In this document: positions 43,526 to 52,850 of the stretch, piece after piece
How the letters are laid out: each line of letters starts with the position of its first letter
Position numbering within the stretch: the stretch's first letter is position 1
Assembly (NCBI RefSeq): GCF_018403325.1
Contig: NZ_BOSL01000001.1
Location: 434,001 to 498,000, forward strand
Length of the DNA: 64,000 bases
Direction: 5' to 3'
From: Paenibacillus vini
Lineage (GTDB): Bacteria > Bacillota > Bacilli > Paenibacillales > Paenibacillaceae
The notes under the pieces: generated by a model
Told to the model about the DNA's origin: nothing
Databases searched by the model: none
The model's input: the letters and a program-made list of their open reading frames with translations, nothing else
Position numbers and translations under genes: made by a program

Positions 43526-45637
43526 ATGTCCCAAATTTATAATTTTTCGGAAAACGGACTTTATCTGGTTCTCGAAGTAACTGGGGAGAAGGATGTGCGG
43601 CTGCTTCATTTCGGGGCAACTCCCTATGATGAGCAGACAGTGACTGAAGCGCAAAAGCCGGGCTTCCGGCTGATGGAACTGCAGCTTACCGGAGAAGACC
43701 GCGCAGAATATCACGGAAGAACGCATCGGGCGACCTATCCGGGCCTGCGCATGCAATATGACGGTCATGAGGATACCCGGAATTCAATCGGGCGCAAGCT
43801 GGAAATCAGCTTGAAGGACCCGGTGACTTCGCTGCGGGCGGTCCAGCATTTTCAATTCTATGACGGAATTCCGGTAGCACGGGTCTGGGCGGTCTTGAGT
43901 AATGGCGGAACGGAAGCCTTGGGCGTGGAGTACGTTTCCAGCTTTGCATTGACCGGGATCGATAAAGAAGGACAAGCCTCCCGGGATGACAAAATGAAGC
44001 TGTTTCTTCCGCACACCGGCTGGCAGAGCGAGCTTCAATGGAGATCCTACCGGCTTCCTGAGCTCGGATTGTCGCATTTGACGGACCGGACTTCCAAGCG
44101 GGTGTCCTGCAGCAATACCGGTTCCTGGTCGGCTGCCGAGTATATCCCGATGGCGGTCCTGGAAAACGAGGAAGCGGGATCGAGTCTCTTTTGGCAAATT
44201 GAGCATAACGGCTCCTGGCACTGGGAAATCATCGATCAGTATAATCATCTTAATTTGCTCATCAGCGGCCCGACTGAGCATGATAATCACTGGTGGGTTC
44301 AGCTTGAGCCTGGAGAACAATTTGTAAGTGTACCGGTTGCTGTGGGGACGGTAAGCGGAGGCTTTGAGCAAGCGATCGGGGCGTTGACCCGGTATCGGCG
44401 GGTGATTCGCCGACCCAATGAAGATAACCGTAAGCTGCGCGTCATCTTCAACGACTATATGAACTGCCTGTGGGGCAGCCCGACAACGGCCAAGCTGCTG
44501 CCGCTTATTGATGCTGCGGCTGAGGTAGGGAGCGAGTACTTCTGTATCGATGCCGGCTGGTATGCGCCGGGTGAATGGTGGGATGGCGTAGGAGAATGGC
44601 TGCCGTCCGAGGAACGATTCCCTGAGGGAATCAAATTCGTGCTGGATTACATCCGCACCAAAGGAATGATCCCAGGTCTATGGCTGGAGCTGGAGGTCAT
44701 GGGCATCAACAGTCCGAAGCTGAAGGATACGGATGACAGCTGGTTTTTCATGCGGCATGGCAAACGGGTTAAGGACCGGAGCCGCTATCAACTGGATTAC
44801 CGCAATCCGCAGGTGACCGCGCATGCGACGGAAGTGATCCGCCGCCTGGTCGAGGATTACGGGGTCGGCTATATCAAGATGGACTATAACATTAATGCGG
44901 GAATTGGGACCGAACAAGAAGCGGACAGCTTCGGAGACGGGCTTTTGCAGCATAACCGCGCCTATCTGGAATGGCTGGACGGAATCTTCGCCCGCTACCC
45001 GGATCTGGTCATCGAGAACTGCTCCAGCGGAGGTATGCGGATGGACTATGCCATGCTTAGCCGGCACAGTATTCAGTCCACCTCGGATCAGGAGGACTAC
45101 GTCAACTATGCGGCCATTGCGGCGGCATCGCCTTCCGCATTGACTCCGGAGCAGTCGGCGATCTGGTCGTATCCGCTGCGGGAGGGCGATGACGAAGAGG
45201 TCGTGTTCAACATGGTGAACGCGCTGCTGCTTCGGGTTCATCAGAGCGGACATCTTGCCGAGCTGAGCCCGCGGCGCCGGGAGCTGGTCAAGGAGGCGCT
45301 CGACTACTACAAAACGATCCGCTGCGATATTCCGGAGGCGCTGCCGTTCTGGCCGCTCGGCCTGCCGACGCAGCAGGATGAATGGGTCAGTTTCGGACTC
45401 CGTAAGGATGACCGCGTGTATCTGGCGGTCTGGCGGGTACGGTCCGAAGAGTCGGGCAGTCGGGCGGAGAAGGTCATCCCGCTGAATTGGCTGAAGGGTA
45501 AGCAGCTGGATGTACATTGTGCTTATCCTCAGGGCTTTGCGGGTGAGTTTCATTGGAACCCGGCGGACGGGGAGTTGAAAGTCAGCTTGCCGGCCGTGAA
45601 GACGGCGAGATTGTTTGAAATCCGCATAAAAGAATAA
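43526..45637 (+). CDS. Glycoside hydrolase family 36 alpha-galactosidase
   Basis: 703-residue cytoplasmic enzyme cleaving terminal alpha-1,6-galactose from raffinose-type sugars or melibiose. The N-terminal beta domain is followed by the barrel (about 300-620). The nucleophile Asp lies in VGYIKMDYNINAG (near residue 456) and the acid/base Asp in QSTSDQEDYVNYA (near 525); YFCIDAGWYAPGEWW and the ENCSSGGMRMDYAML block are conserved. There is no signal peptide. Start at 43526; GAAGGCAGGTGTG lies upstream. It is shorter than the best known GH36 (about 730) but complete. Confidence 0.93.
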   Translation: MSQIYNFSENGLYLVLEVTGEKDVRLLHFGATPYDEQTVTEAQKPGFRLMELQLTGEDRAEYHGRTHRATYPGLRMQYDGHEDTRNSIGRKLEISLKDPVTSLRAVQHFQFYDGIPVARVWAVLSNGGTEALGVEYVSSFALTGIDKEGQASRDDKMKLFLPHTGWQSELQWRSYRLPELGLSHLTDRTSKRVSCSNTGSWSAAEYIPMAVLENEEAGSSLFWQIEHNGSWHWEIIDQYNHLNLLISGPTEHDNHWWVQLEPGEQFVSVPVAVGTVSGGFEQAIGALTRYRRVIRRPNEDNRKLRVIFNDYMNCLWGSPTTAKLLPLIDAAAEVGSEYFCIDAGWYAPGEWWDGVGEWLPSEERFPEGIKFVLDYIRTKGMIPGLWLELEVMGINSPKLKDTDDSWFFMRHGKRVKDRSRYQLDYRNPQVTAHATEVIRRLVEDYGVGYIKMDYNINAGIGTEQEADSFGDGLLQHNRAYLEWLDGIFARYPDLVIENCSSGGMRMDYAMLSRHSIQSTSDQEDYVNYAAIAAASPSALTPEQSAIWSYPLREGDDEEVVFNMVNALLLRVHQSGHLAELSPRRRELVKEALDYYKTIRCDIPEALPFWPLGLPTQQDEWVSFGLRKDDRVYLAVWRVRSEESGSRAEKVIPLNWLKGKQLDVHCAYPQGFAGEFHWNPADGELKVSLPAVKTARLFEIRIKE

Positions 45638-45647
45638 GCGGAATGAA

Positions 45648-45690
45648 GAAAGGACCGTATTCACAACCTATGGGGGAATACGGTCTTTCG
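45648..45690 (+). terminator. Terminator after the alpha-galactosidase gene
   Basis: AAAGGACCGTATTC (45649-45662) pairs with GAATACGGTCTTT (45676-45688) with a single bulged G, followed by CGTTT. Confidence 0.75.
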
Positions 45691-45696
45691 TTTGGG

Positions 45697-45756
45697 TTGA
45701 CATGAAACCAATTGGTTTCATATAATGAAATCACGAAATGAAACCAAATGGTTTTT
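45697..45756 (+). promoter_or_regulatory. Promoter with an operator filling the spacer, plus a second operator
   Basis: TTGACA (45697-45702) and TATAAT (45721-45726) are both perfect and 18 bases apart. The spacer is exactly the perfect palindrome TGAAACCAATTGGTTTCA (45703-45720). A second near copy, TGAAACCAAATGGTTTTT, follows at 45739-45756. A repressor bound here would block RNA polymerase; the ArsR-type protein of the same operon is the obvious candidate. Confidence 0.9.
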
Positions 45757-45820
45757 AATTTTAGATTTCTGGTTTGTGTGTTCTGGTTTTGATATCAATC
45801 TGAAGGGAGAATTTATATTT

Positions 45821-46246
45821 ATGGAACATAACGCAAACAGCACATTGCCGGACATCCGGCATACGATTTTATTGCATGCAACGGCAGAGAAGGTCTGGGA
45901 AGCAGTAGCAACTGCGGAGGGGTTGTCCTCCTGGTTTATGCCGAATGATCTTAAGCCGGTGGTCGGGCATGAGTTTCATTTGCAGGCAGGTCCTTTCGGG
46001 GAGTCCCCGTGTAAAGTAACGCTAGTAGATCCTCCGAACAAGTTGTCCTTTAATTGGGGCAAAGACTGGACGCTTACTTTTGAACTGGTGGAAATAGAGG
46101 GGCAAATTGAGTTTACGGTGATTCATGGCGGCTGGACGGCGGATCATGTTACGGAGTTCGGCGAGCCTCATACAATCGTGCGCGACCGTATGGACCAAGG
46201 CTGGGGCGGGTTGGTCAACAAGCTGTCCGCCTACGTCGGGGGTTGA
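45821..46246 (+). CDS. SRPBCC/AHSA1-family protein
   Basis: 141-residue START-like lipid- or ligand-binding fold (Activator of Hsp90 ATPase homologue type). Features are the first strand DIRHTILLHATAEKVWEAVA and the C-terminal GWGGLVNKLSAYV helix. AHSA1-like genes are very often paired with an ArsR-type repressor as here; the substrate is unknown. ATG 45821 follows GAAGGGAGA. The frame extends upstream to 45725, which would overlap the promoter, so the shorter form is chosen. Confidence 0.88.
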   Translation: MEHNANSTLPDIRHTILLHATAEKVWEAVATAEGLSSWFMPNDLKPVVGHEFHLQAGPFGESPCKVTLVDPPNKLSFNWGKDWTLTFELVEIEGQIEFTVIHGGWTADHVTEFGEPHTIVRDRMDQGWGGLVNKLSAYVGG

Positions 46247-46248
46247 CG

Positions 46249-46704
46249 ATGCCGGCCGCCGCGCCGAAGCAGGATGTGTTCCAGGCGGTCGCGGATCCGA
46301 CCCGGCGCGAATTGTTGAGCCTGCTCGGCGACCGCGAGCTGCCGCTAAAGGACCTCACCGGCCATTTTCCGATGAGCCGGACTGCCGTCTCCAAGCATCT
46401 GCGCGTTCTTACGGATGCCGGATTGGTAAGGGAACGGAAGGTTGGCCGGGAGACCCGTTATCGGCTTGACGCCGATCCGCTGCAAGAGCTGAAGCGCTGG
46501 CTGTCCTACTTCGATCGCTTCTGGGAGAACAAGCTCTCTATGCTGAAGCATTATGTCGAAGCGGACTCGGACAGCGGCATGGCAACGGAAGCGGCCGCTC
46601 CTCTCCGTCTGGCCGAGGCAGGGCCTTCGCCCTCGTCTTTGCAGGCTCCGGCTAATAAGGCAACATTGCCGCAATCGGACAACGAGGAGAGATCCGGGGA
46701 GTGA
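46249..46704 (+). CDS. ArsR-family transcriptional repressor
   Basis: 151-residue winged-HTH repressor: VFQAVADPTRRELLSLLGD, LTGHFPMSRTAVSKHLRVLT (recognition helix) and LVRERKVGRETRYRLDADPL. It lacks the ELCVCD metal box of ArsR/SmtB, so it probably does not sense metals but belongs to the SdpR/YdfF-like group. The C-terminal 50 residues are low-complexity (Ala/Pro/Ser) and may be unstructured. ATG 46249 is chosen; TTG 46243 overlaps the upstream stop. It probably binds the palindromes at 45703 and 45739. Confidence 0.9.
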   Translation: MPAAAPKQDVFQAVADPTRRELLSLLGDRELPLKDLTGHFPMSRTAVSKHLRVLTDAGLVRERKVGRETRYRLDADPLQELKRWLSYFDRFWENKLSMLKHYVEADSDSGMATEAAAPLRLAEAGPSPSSLQAPANKATLPQSDNEERSGE

Positions 46705-46741
46705 ATAGCTCCGCGACTGAATCTTGGCCTGCCAACGAATT

Positions 46742-46937
46742 AAATTAACGGGAAAATCTACAGCTAATTGGTCCGTATATGCTCCATTAGCCGAATTAGC
46801 TGCAGAACCTACAGTTATTCCGAGCGTATTTAGCCCAAAGTAATAAAAACACAAAAAATAACTGGAGGTTTTCCAGTTATTTTTTTTCTTATCTAGAGAT
46901 CGGGTGAAATTAACTGCAGAAATTCCCGTTATTTTTC
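46742..46937. repeat. Cluster C of the dispersed short palindromic repeat (4 copies)
   Basis: Copies at 46742-46770, 46793-46820, 46855-46888 and 46908-46937. The third, AATAACTGGA...TCCAGTTATT with 8 T after it, is a perfect 10-bp stem and looks like a terminator, lying between the convergent ArsR and LysR genes. Others contain AGCTGCAGAACCTACAGTT and AACTGCAGAAATTCCCGTT. Confidence 0.85.
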
Positions 46938-46987
46938 TTAAAGCCGACTTATGCGCCGCCTATGTACATAATCCTTCTAGTGTTCTG

Positions 46988-47896
46988 CTAGTTACCCTTC
47001 TGCAACAGTTTCTGAAGAAACATATCCACGGCTAAAGTGGGGGAAGCCTGCTTGTTTCGGATCAGGGAGAAATTGCGCTGCAAAGGAGCGCCGTTGGTTT
47101 CGATTTCGAGCAGCTCACCAGCGGCAAGCTCTTTGCGGACGACCCAGCGGGAGAGCAGGGCGATGCCGAGACCGGCGGCGACCGCTTCCTTTACGCCTTG
47201 GCTGCTATTGAAGACATAGGAATGTCTCATGCTCAGGCTGCGCTCCTGCAAGAAACGGTCGCTGAATGCCCGCGTGCCGGAGCCGCTTTCCCGCAAAACC
47301 CAGACCCTGTCCTGCAGATCAGACGGTTCCGCCCGGCGAAGCGAGGACAAGGGATGTTCGGGAGCAGCGACTACGATCATTTCATCCTTCATGTAAGGCG
47401 TAACCTGCAGATCGGATTGATCGGGAACTTCGCCTTCCACCAGACCGAGATCGAGTTGGCTGAGCCGGACGCCCCGGGTGACCTCCTCCGTATTGCCGAT
47501 CATGACTTGCAATTCCACTTCCGGATAGGCTGCGGCAAACTCCGCCAGCGGACGCGGCAAAATATATTCCCCGATCGTAAAGCTGGCACCGATATGAATG
47601 GAGCCGGTCACAATCTCATGCAGCAGCCGGATTTCCTGCTTCGCATCTTCATACAATGCCAGAATCTGCTTCGCCTGGCGATACAAGATCTCGCCTTCCT
47701 CCGTCAGCTTCACATGCTTAGGGGAGCGGTTCAACAGCTGGGCTCCGAATTCATTTTCAAGATTGCGGATATGCATGCTGACCCCCGGCTGGGACAAGTT
47801 TAGCAGTTCGGCCGCCCGGGAGAAATGGCTCTGCTCGGCCACCGTTACAAATACGCGAAGTGTTTCCACGATCAAGTCCTTCACTTCCTCTCTCAC
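46988..47896 (-). CDS. LysR-family transcriptional regulator, CysL/YeiE-like
   Basis: 302-residue regulator: N-terminal HTH (SHFSRAAELLNLSQPGVSMH, about residues 23-42) and a C-terminal PBP2-type effector domain (about 95-300). It is divergent from a YeiH-type transporter gene, an arrangement seen for E. coli yeiE-yeiH and for CysL-like regulators, so it probably activates that gene. The start is uncertain: GTG 47896 is the longest, but a TTG eight codons later follows AGGAAGTGAAGG at good spacing and matches relatives better. Confidence 0.88.
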   Translation of the reverse strand: MREEVKDLIVETLRVFVTVAEQSHFSRAAELLNLSQPGVSMHIRNLENEFGAQLLNRSPKHVKLTEEGEILYRQAKQILALYEDAKQEIRLLHEIVTGSIHIGASFTIGEYILPRPLAEFAAAYPEVELQVMIGNTEEVTRGVRLSQLDLGLVEGEVPDQSDLQVTPYMKDEMIVVAAPEHPLSSLRRAEPSDLQDRVWVLRESGSGTRAFSDRFLQERSLSMRHSYVFNSSQGVKEAVAAGLGIALLSRWVVRKELAAGELLEIETNGAPLQRNFSLIRNKQASPTLAVDMFLQKLLQKGN

Positions 47897-48055
47897 TCCA
47901 TTTTATCTCTACCCCATGATCGCAACAATCCAATCATTAGTATTTCTGATGATAGGGATAGCTGATTCGTATTTCACTTTCCTGGCCTGCGGAGATAACA
48001 TGAACGTACAGACCGCGCGGATCCTTTCTAACTCAACAGGCTTGGAGTGAACAAC

Positions 48056-49123
48056 ATGGCACAAACGGTACAGACATCCATGAAAGCACGACCGTATAAA
48101 CGGAGTCAAAAATCAGGTTTTGTGCAGGGACTTGGCTTGACCTTGCTGCTTGCGGCGGCAGCTAAATGCTTGTCGCTAATTCCGTTTTTAAATATTATGG
48201 GCCAGCTTGTAATTGCGATTATCCTGGGCATGGTTTGGCGGGCCGTGTTTGGCGTTCCGGTCAAGGCTGCGGGAGGCGTTTCATTTTCGAGCAAAAAATG
48301 TCTCCGCTTCGGAATCATTCTTCTCGGCATGCGGCTGAACTTAGGGGATATCGTCCGGGCCGGACCCGGTGTGTTCGTCATTGCATTACTTCATATAACT
48401 GTAACGCTGCTCGTCGTATACGGGCTTGCAAAATGGCTCAAAGTTGACCGCAAGTTAGGTGTGCTGACGGCCTGCGGCACCGCAATCTGCGGAGCGGCCG
48501 CCGTTGTGGCCATCGCCCCGCAAGTGGATGCGGGAGACGAAGAGACGGCAATCAGTGCCGCGATCGTAGCCATCCTTGGAACGATGTTTACGCTGGCCTA
48601 TATTTTGCTCTATCCGATCCTGGGGCTTACCCCTGAAGGATACGGGGTTTTCTCGGGCGGGACGCTCCATGAAATTGCGCACGTTATCGCAGCGGCCGCT
48701 CCCGGCGGGGAATCGGCTGTCGACCTGGCGGTCGTGGTGAAGCTCACCCGTGTAGCGATGCTGGTTCCAGTGGCTCTTTTAGTGGGAGCCTGGATGCAGC
48801 GCAAAACCCCTCGGCGTTCGCGCCAAGAGGACCAAGGGGAAACCGCGCGAAGTGGAATTGTCGGCACCATCCCCTGGTTTATATTCGGCTTTCTTCTGAT
48901 GAGCGGCATAAATACTTGGGGAATCGTTCCTCCGCAGGCGGCAAGCATGATCGTAACTGCGGCCTATCTCCTGATCGCCATGGCGATGGCCGGTTTGGGG
49001 CTGGGCGTCGATTTCTCGGCATTTCGAAAATTAGGCATCCGGCCTTTCTGGGCCGGACTGCTCGGTTCGCTGGTGCTGTCCGGGCTCGGGCTCGCGACTG
49101 TCCATCTCTTCGGATTCGCGTAA
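48056..49123 (+). CDS. YeiH-type putative sulfate/anion exporter (UPF0324 family)
   Basis: 355-residue membrane protein with nine or ten helices. The family words are RFGIILLGMRLNLGDIVRAG, VLTACGTAICGAAAVVAIAP and GTLHEIAHVIAAA, the two broken-helix regions with conserved polar residues. YeiH proteins are called putative sulfate exporters, with little direct proof. ATG 48056 follows TTGGAGTG; GTG 48047 is inside that site. Divergent from the LysR gene. Confidence 0.9.
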   Translation: MAQTVQTSMKARPYKRSQKSGFVQGLGLTLLLAAAAKCLSLIPFLNIMGQLVIAIILGMVWRAVFGVPVKAAGGVSFSSKKCLRFGIILLGMRLNLGDIVRAGPGVFVIALLHITVTLLVVYGLAKWLKVDRKLGVLTACGTAICGAAAVVAIAPQVDAGDEETAISAAIVAILGTMFTLAYILLYPILGLTPEGYGVFSGGTLHEIAHVIAAAAPGGESAVDLAVVVKLTRVAMLVPVALLVGAWMQRKTPRRSRQEDQGETARSGIVGTIPWFIFGFLLMSGINTWGIVPPQAASMIVTAAYLLIAMAMAGLGLGVDFSAFRKLGIRPFWAGLLGSLVLSGLGLATVHLFGFA

Positions 49124-49221
49124 ACATACCGTTATTTTTGTTCAAGCCTCCCTCAGGTATATAATGGAGAAGTAGTCTGCTTCTGTTATGCCAGCCATCA
49201 TATTTCGAGGAGGTTGTAACG

Positions 49222-50199
49222 ATGAAGTACGCGAATTTAGGAAGAAGCGGTTTGAAAGTAAGCCGTCTATGTTTAGGAACGATGAATTTCGGACCGAGTA
49301 CCGAGGAAAAGGAAGCGTTCAAAATCATGGACGCGGCCGTGGATGCAGGAGTGAATTTTTTTGACACCGCCAATGTGTATGGCGGAACGCCGCACCGGGG
49401 CTGGACCGAGGAAATTATCGGACGCTGGTTTGCCCAAGGCGGCGGAAGAAGGGAAAAGGTAGTGCTTGCGACAAAGGTTTATGGGGGAATGGGTGACCCG
49501 AATGAGGACCCGAACGGCGGCGCAGGACTGTCCGCCTATAAGATCCGCCGGCATCTCGAAGACTCATTGCGCCGGCTTCAAACTGACCATATCGAACTGT
49601 ATCAGATGCATCATGTAGACCGGAGCGTATCCTGGAGCGAGCTTTGGAACGCTTTTGATATACCGTTAAAGCAAGGCAAGATCGGTTATGTCGGCTCCAG
49701 TAACTTTGCCGGCCGCGATCTGGTCAAAGCGCAGTATGAAGCGAAAGATCATCGTCTGCTTGGGCTTGTCTCCGAGCAGCACAAATACAGCCTGCTCTGC
49801 CGCCTGCCGGAGCTGGAGGTTCTCCCGGCCGCCGAGGAGCTTGGCATCGGCGTCATTCCATGGAGCCCGCTCGACGGAGGCTTGCTCGGCGGCAACTGGA
49901 ATCCGCAGCCGGGCTCGCGGACGGCAAAGCAGAGCGAGCGCCAGGAGAAGCTGCGCCCGCAATTGGAGCGCTTCACAGCCCTCTGCAAGGAGTTCGGCGA
50001 GTCGGAGGCGAACGTGGCGCTCGCCTGGACGCTGGCCCATCCGGCGGTGACCGCGCCGATCATCGGGCCGCGTACGCTCCAGCAGTTTGAGGATACGCTG
50101 CGCGTCGTTGAACTGGAGCTGAGCGAGGATACTTTGAAGGCGCTGAATGAGATTTTCCCGGGACCGGGCGGAGAGGCGCCAAAGGCATACGCCTGGTAA
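49222..50199 (+). CDS. Aldo/keto reductase, YajO/YghZ-like
   Basis: 325-residue NADPH-dependent reductase. Catalytic Asp and Tyr are in FFDTANVYGGTPHRGWTEEI, Lys in VLATKVYGG, His in YQMHHVDRS; cofactor loop GIGVIPWSPLDGGLLGGNW. Substrate unknown. CGAGGAGG precedes the ATG. It is a single gene ended by a strong hairpin. It is not a close copy of the reductase at 7747. Confidence 0.9.
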   Translation: MKYANLGRSGLKVSRLCLGTMNFGPSTEEKEAFKIMDAAVDAGVNFFDTANVYGGTPHRGWTEEIIGRWFAQGGGRREKVVLATKVYGGMGDPNEDPNGGAGLSAYKIRRHLEDSLRRLQTDHIELYQMHHVDRSVSWSELWNAFDIPLKQGKIGYVGSSNFAGRDLVKAQYEAKDHRLLGLVSEQHKYSLLCRLPELEVLPAAEELGIGVIPWSPLDGGLLGGNWNPQPGSRTAKQSERQEKLRPQLERFTALCKEFGESEANVALAWTLAHPAVTAPIIGPRTLQQFEDTLRVVELELSEDTLKALNEIFPGPGGEAPKAYAW

Positions 50200-50282
50200 T
50201 CTCAATTTAGATAAGCAGTTAAGGGCTACCCACCGTAATATGGGAGCCGTAACAGCCGACATAAATTTATGCTGCAACAATA

Positions 50283-50340
50283 GAACAAATCCCGATAGGC
50301 TCCGCCGGAAAGGCGAATGCTTATCGGGATTTGTTCGTTT
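50283..50340. terminator. Bidirectional terminator between convergent reductase genes
   Basis: GAACAAATCCCGATA (50283-50297) is perfectly complementary to 50322-50336, with an inner GGCTCCGCCGG/AGGCGAATGCT loop region; A/T-rich base on both sides. Confidence 0.88.
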
Positions 50341-50374
50341 ATCACGTATATTCGAGGAGGTAACAGTTAGCTTG

Positions 50375-51124
50375 TTATCCGTTCATAACGCTGCCGCCGT
50401 TGGCGCCGAGCACCTGGCCGGTATAGATGTTCGCATCGTCCGAGGCGAGGAACAGCACCGATTTGGCAATCTCCTGCGGGAATGCGAGCCGGCCGAGCAA
50501 ATAGCGGGCATCGTTCTTGTCGCTTTCCTCCAGAGAGGAGCGAACATCGGTGAACGTGCCGCCCGGAGCGACAGCATTCACGAGCACATAAGGGGCAAGC
50601 TCCCGAGCGAGCGACTTAGTGAAGGCGGTCACTCCGCCCTTGGCCGCAGCATAGTGCGACAGATCGGCTGCGCCTTGGCTGGCAAGGTCCGAGGTGACGT
50701 TGATGATCTTGCCGGACTTCTGTTCCAGCATCCGGCGGGCCGCTTCGCGTGAAGTATAAAAGGCGCCGTAAAGATGAATTTTGATCATCCGGTCCCATTG
50801 TTCGTTCGTCATCTCCGTCAGGCTGGAGGTTTGAGCGATCCCCGCATTGTTGACGAGGATATCGATCCGGCCGAACGCGCTGTCCAGCGCGGCGAACATG
50901 GATTGCACCTGAACAGGATCACTGACATCGGCGTTGTAGATTTCGGCCCGTATGCCGTGGGCTTCCGCTTGCCGCTGAACGTCGGCGGCTTCCTTATCAT
51001 CACCGTAATAGTTGATGAACAGGTGGTGCCCCGCTTTGGCGAGCTCAAGTGCGATCGCTTTGCCGATTCCCCGGCTGGCGCCGGTAATCAAGGCGACCTT
51101 AGGTTTTGCTTCATTGCTGATCAT
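50375..51124 (-). CDS. SDR-family oxidoreductase, FabG-like
   Basis: 249-residue classical SDR: TGASRGIG glycine motif, NNAG, Ser in NVTSDLAS, and YAAAKGG catalytic pair; closing YTGQVLGANGGSVMNG. The NYYGDD segment after the second strand suggests NADP use less clearly. It is a stand-alone gene, so a role in fatty-acid synthesis is unlikely and the substrate is unknown. AAGGAGAC lies before the start. Confidence 0.9.
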   Translation of the reverse strand: MISNEAKPKVALITGASRGIGKAIALELAKAGHHLFINYYGDDKEAADVQRQAEAHGIRAEIYNADVSDPVQVQSMFAALDSAFGRIDILVNNAGIAQTSSLTEMTNEQWDRMIKIHLYGAFYTSREAARRMLEQKSGKIINVTSDLASQGAADLSHYAAAKGGVTAFTKSLARELAPYVLVNAVAPGGTFTDVRSSLEESDKNDARYLLGRLAFPQEIAKSVLFLASDDANIYTGQVLGANGGSVMNG

Positions 51125-51351
51125 AGTAATCGGTCTCCTTTGACTCTAAATAGAAAATGAAACGGGTTAATATTTCATAAGGACCAATATATCATTGATT
51201 TTCATGGGGAGGGAGTTATTTTTTATAAATAATTGTTAAAATCGAAGGTCTTGTGGAATTAATCACGAATCGCTTGACGACGATAGGGGATAGATGGAGA
51301 ATACTAAAGGGCTGAACAACATGAAATGTTTACCTAAGAAGGGAGAGCCAC

Positions 51352-52644
51352 ATGAATAAATTTTTCAAATTAAAACAGCATGGCACCAATGTGAAAACCG
51401 AACTGCTGGCAGGGCTGACCACCTTTCTGGCCATGGCGTATATTCTGGTCGTCAATCCCGCCGTCTTGCATGCCGCCGGGATCCCGTTCGACCAGGTGTT
51501 CATGGCAACGGTCATCGCTGCCGTCGTCGGCACGCTGTTCATGGCGCTGTTCGCAAATCATCCGATCGCCATTGCTCCGGGGATGGGGCTCAACGCTTAT
51601 TTCACCAGCGTGGTCGCATCTACCGGCTTGACTTACCAAATCGTGCTCGGCACCGTATTTATTGCCGGGGTTCTGTTCCTGCTCTTAAGCCTCACCCGGC
51701 TCAGAGAAGCGCTGATCCGCGCGATTCCCGACTCGCTGAAGTTCGGAATCACTGCCGGTATCGGCCTGTTCATCGCCTTTCTCGGCCTGAAAATGTCCGG
51801 CATCGTCGTCGCCAGCCCGGACAACCTCGTCACCTTTGGCGATCTGCACCGTTCGGTAACGCTGCTGACGATTTTCGGCGTCTTCGTTACGCTTGTGCTC
51901 ATGGCACGCCGGATACCGGGTGCCCTGTTTATCGGTATGGCGCTGACCGCGTTGATCGGCTATTTTACGGGTCAGCTCCATTTTGACAGCGGCCTCGTTT
52001 CGGCGCCTCCGACGCCGGTCTTCTTCGACATGGACATTGCCGGTGTCTTCACTCAAGGCTTATACTCCACCGTATTCGCCTTCTTGCTTGTGACGCTGTT
52101 CGATACGACCGGCACATTGATCGGCGTGGCTGAACAAACCGGCACCATGCAAAACGGGGAATTCCCGCGCGCCAAATCGGCGTTGCTGGCGGATGCAACG
52201 GCTACGACAGTCGGCTCCATGTTCGGCACGAGCCCGACGACCGCGTTCATCGAATCGACTACCGGCGTCGCTGCCGGCGGGCGGACGGGCCTGACCTCGC
52301 TGGTCGTGGCGGTTTTGTTCCTGCTGTCGATGTTTGTGTCGCCGCTGATGGGGGCGATTTCCTCCTTGCCGGCCATCACCGCTCCGGCGCTCATCATCGT
52401 CGGGTGCTTTATGATGGAAGGATTGGCCCGCATTCAATGGAAATCGTTTGACGAGGCTTTTCCGGCCTTCGCCATTTTGCTGATGATGCCGCTGACAGCA
52501 AGCATCGCGACCGGTATCGCCGTCGGGTTTATCACCTATCCTGTGATGAAGCTGGTTAGCGGAAAAGGACGTGAAGTTCATCCCCTGCTTTATGTATTCG
52601 GGGTGATCTTTATTATTCAGCTGGCATTCTTCCCGGCGCATTAA
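51352..52644 (+). CDS. NCS2-family purine permease (AzgA/PbuG type)
   Basis: 430-residue nucleobase:cation symporter with about 12-13 helices. Signature blocks: LAGLTTFLAMAYILVVNPAV, GMGLNAYF, ITAGIGLFIAFLGLK, TLFDTTGTLIGVAEQTG and GTSPTTAFIESTTGVAAGGR. It fits guanine/hypoxanthine or adenine uptake. AAGGGAGAG precedes the ATG. The 227-base leader was searched by eye for a purine riboswitch and none was seen. Confidence 0.92.
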   Translation: MNKFFKLKQHGTNVKTELLAGLTTFLAMAYILVVNPAVLHAAGIPFDQVFMATVIAAVVGTLFMALFANHPIAIAPGMGLNAYFTSVVASTGLTYQIVLGTVFIAGVLFLLLSLTRLREALIRAIPDSLKFGITAGIGLFIAFLGLKMSGIVVASPDNLVTFGDLHRSVTLLTIFGVFVTLVLMARRIPGALFIGMALTALIGYFTGQLHFDSGLVSAPPTPVFFDMDIAGVFTQGLYSTVFAFLLVTLFDTTGTLIGVAEQTGTMQNGEFPRAKSALLADATATTVGSMFGTSPTTAFIESTTGVAAGGRTGLTSLVVAVLFLLSMFVSPLMGAISSLPAITAPALIIVGCFMMEGLARIQWKSFDEAFPAFAILLMMPLTASIATGIAVGFITYPVMKLVSGKGREVHPLLYVFGVIFIIQLAFFPAH

Positions 52645-52850
52645 AACGGATACAATGAATAAAATTTTGTCACCAGATTTAACCTCATTGTGATCCTTTT
52701 CCCTTTGGCGGGTCATATAATGAATATAGAAGCAACACGCTATGTTTCATTGTTTGGGAAATGGTTATTTATACTAAAAGGCATAATCCCGGAGTTAGGC
52801 GAAAGAACATTCGCGATCATGCCGAAGACCGGAAAGGCGGGAACTAAGCA

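Noticed and set aside
51125-51351. Purine riboswitch before the NCS2 permease
   Set aside because: The characteristic loop and three-way-junction words were not found; only an ordinary leader is visible.
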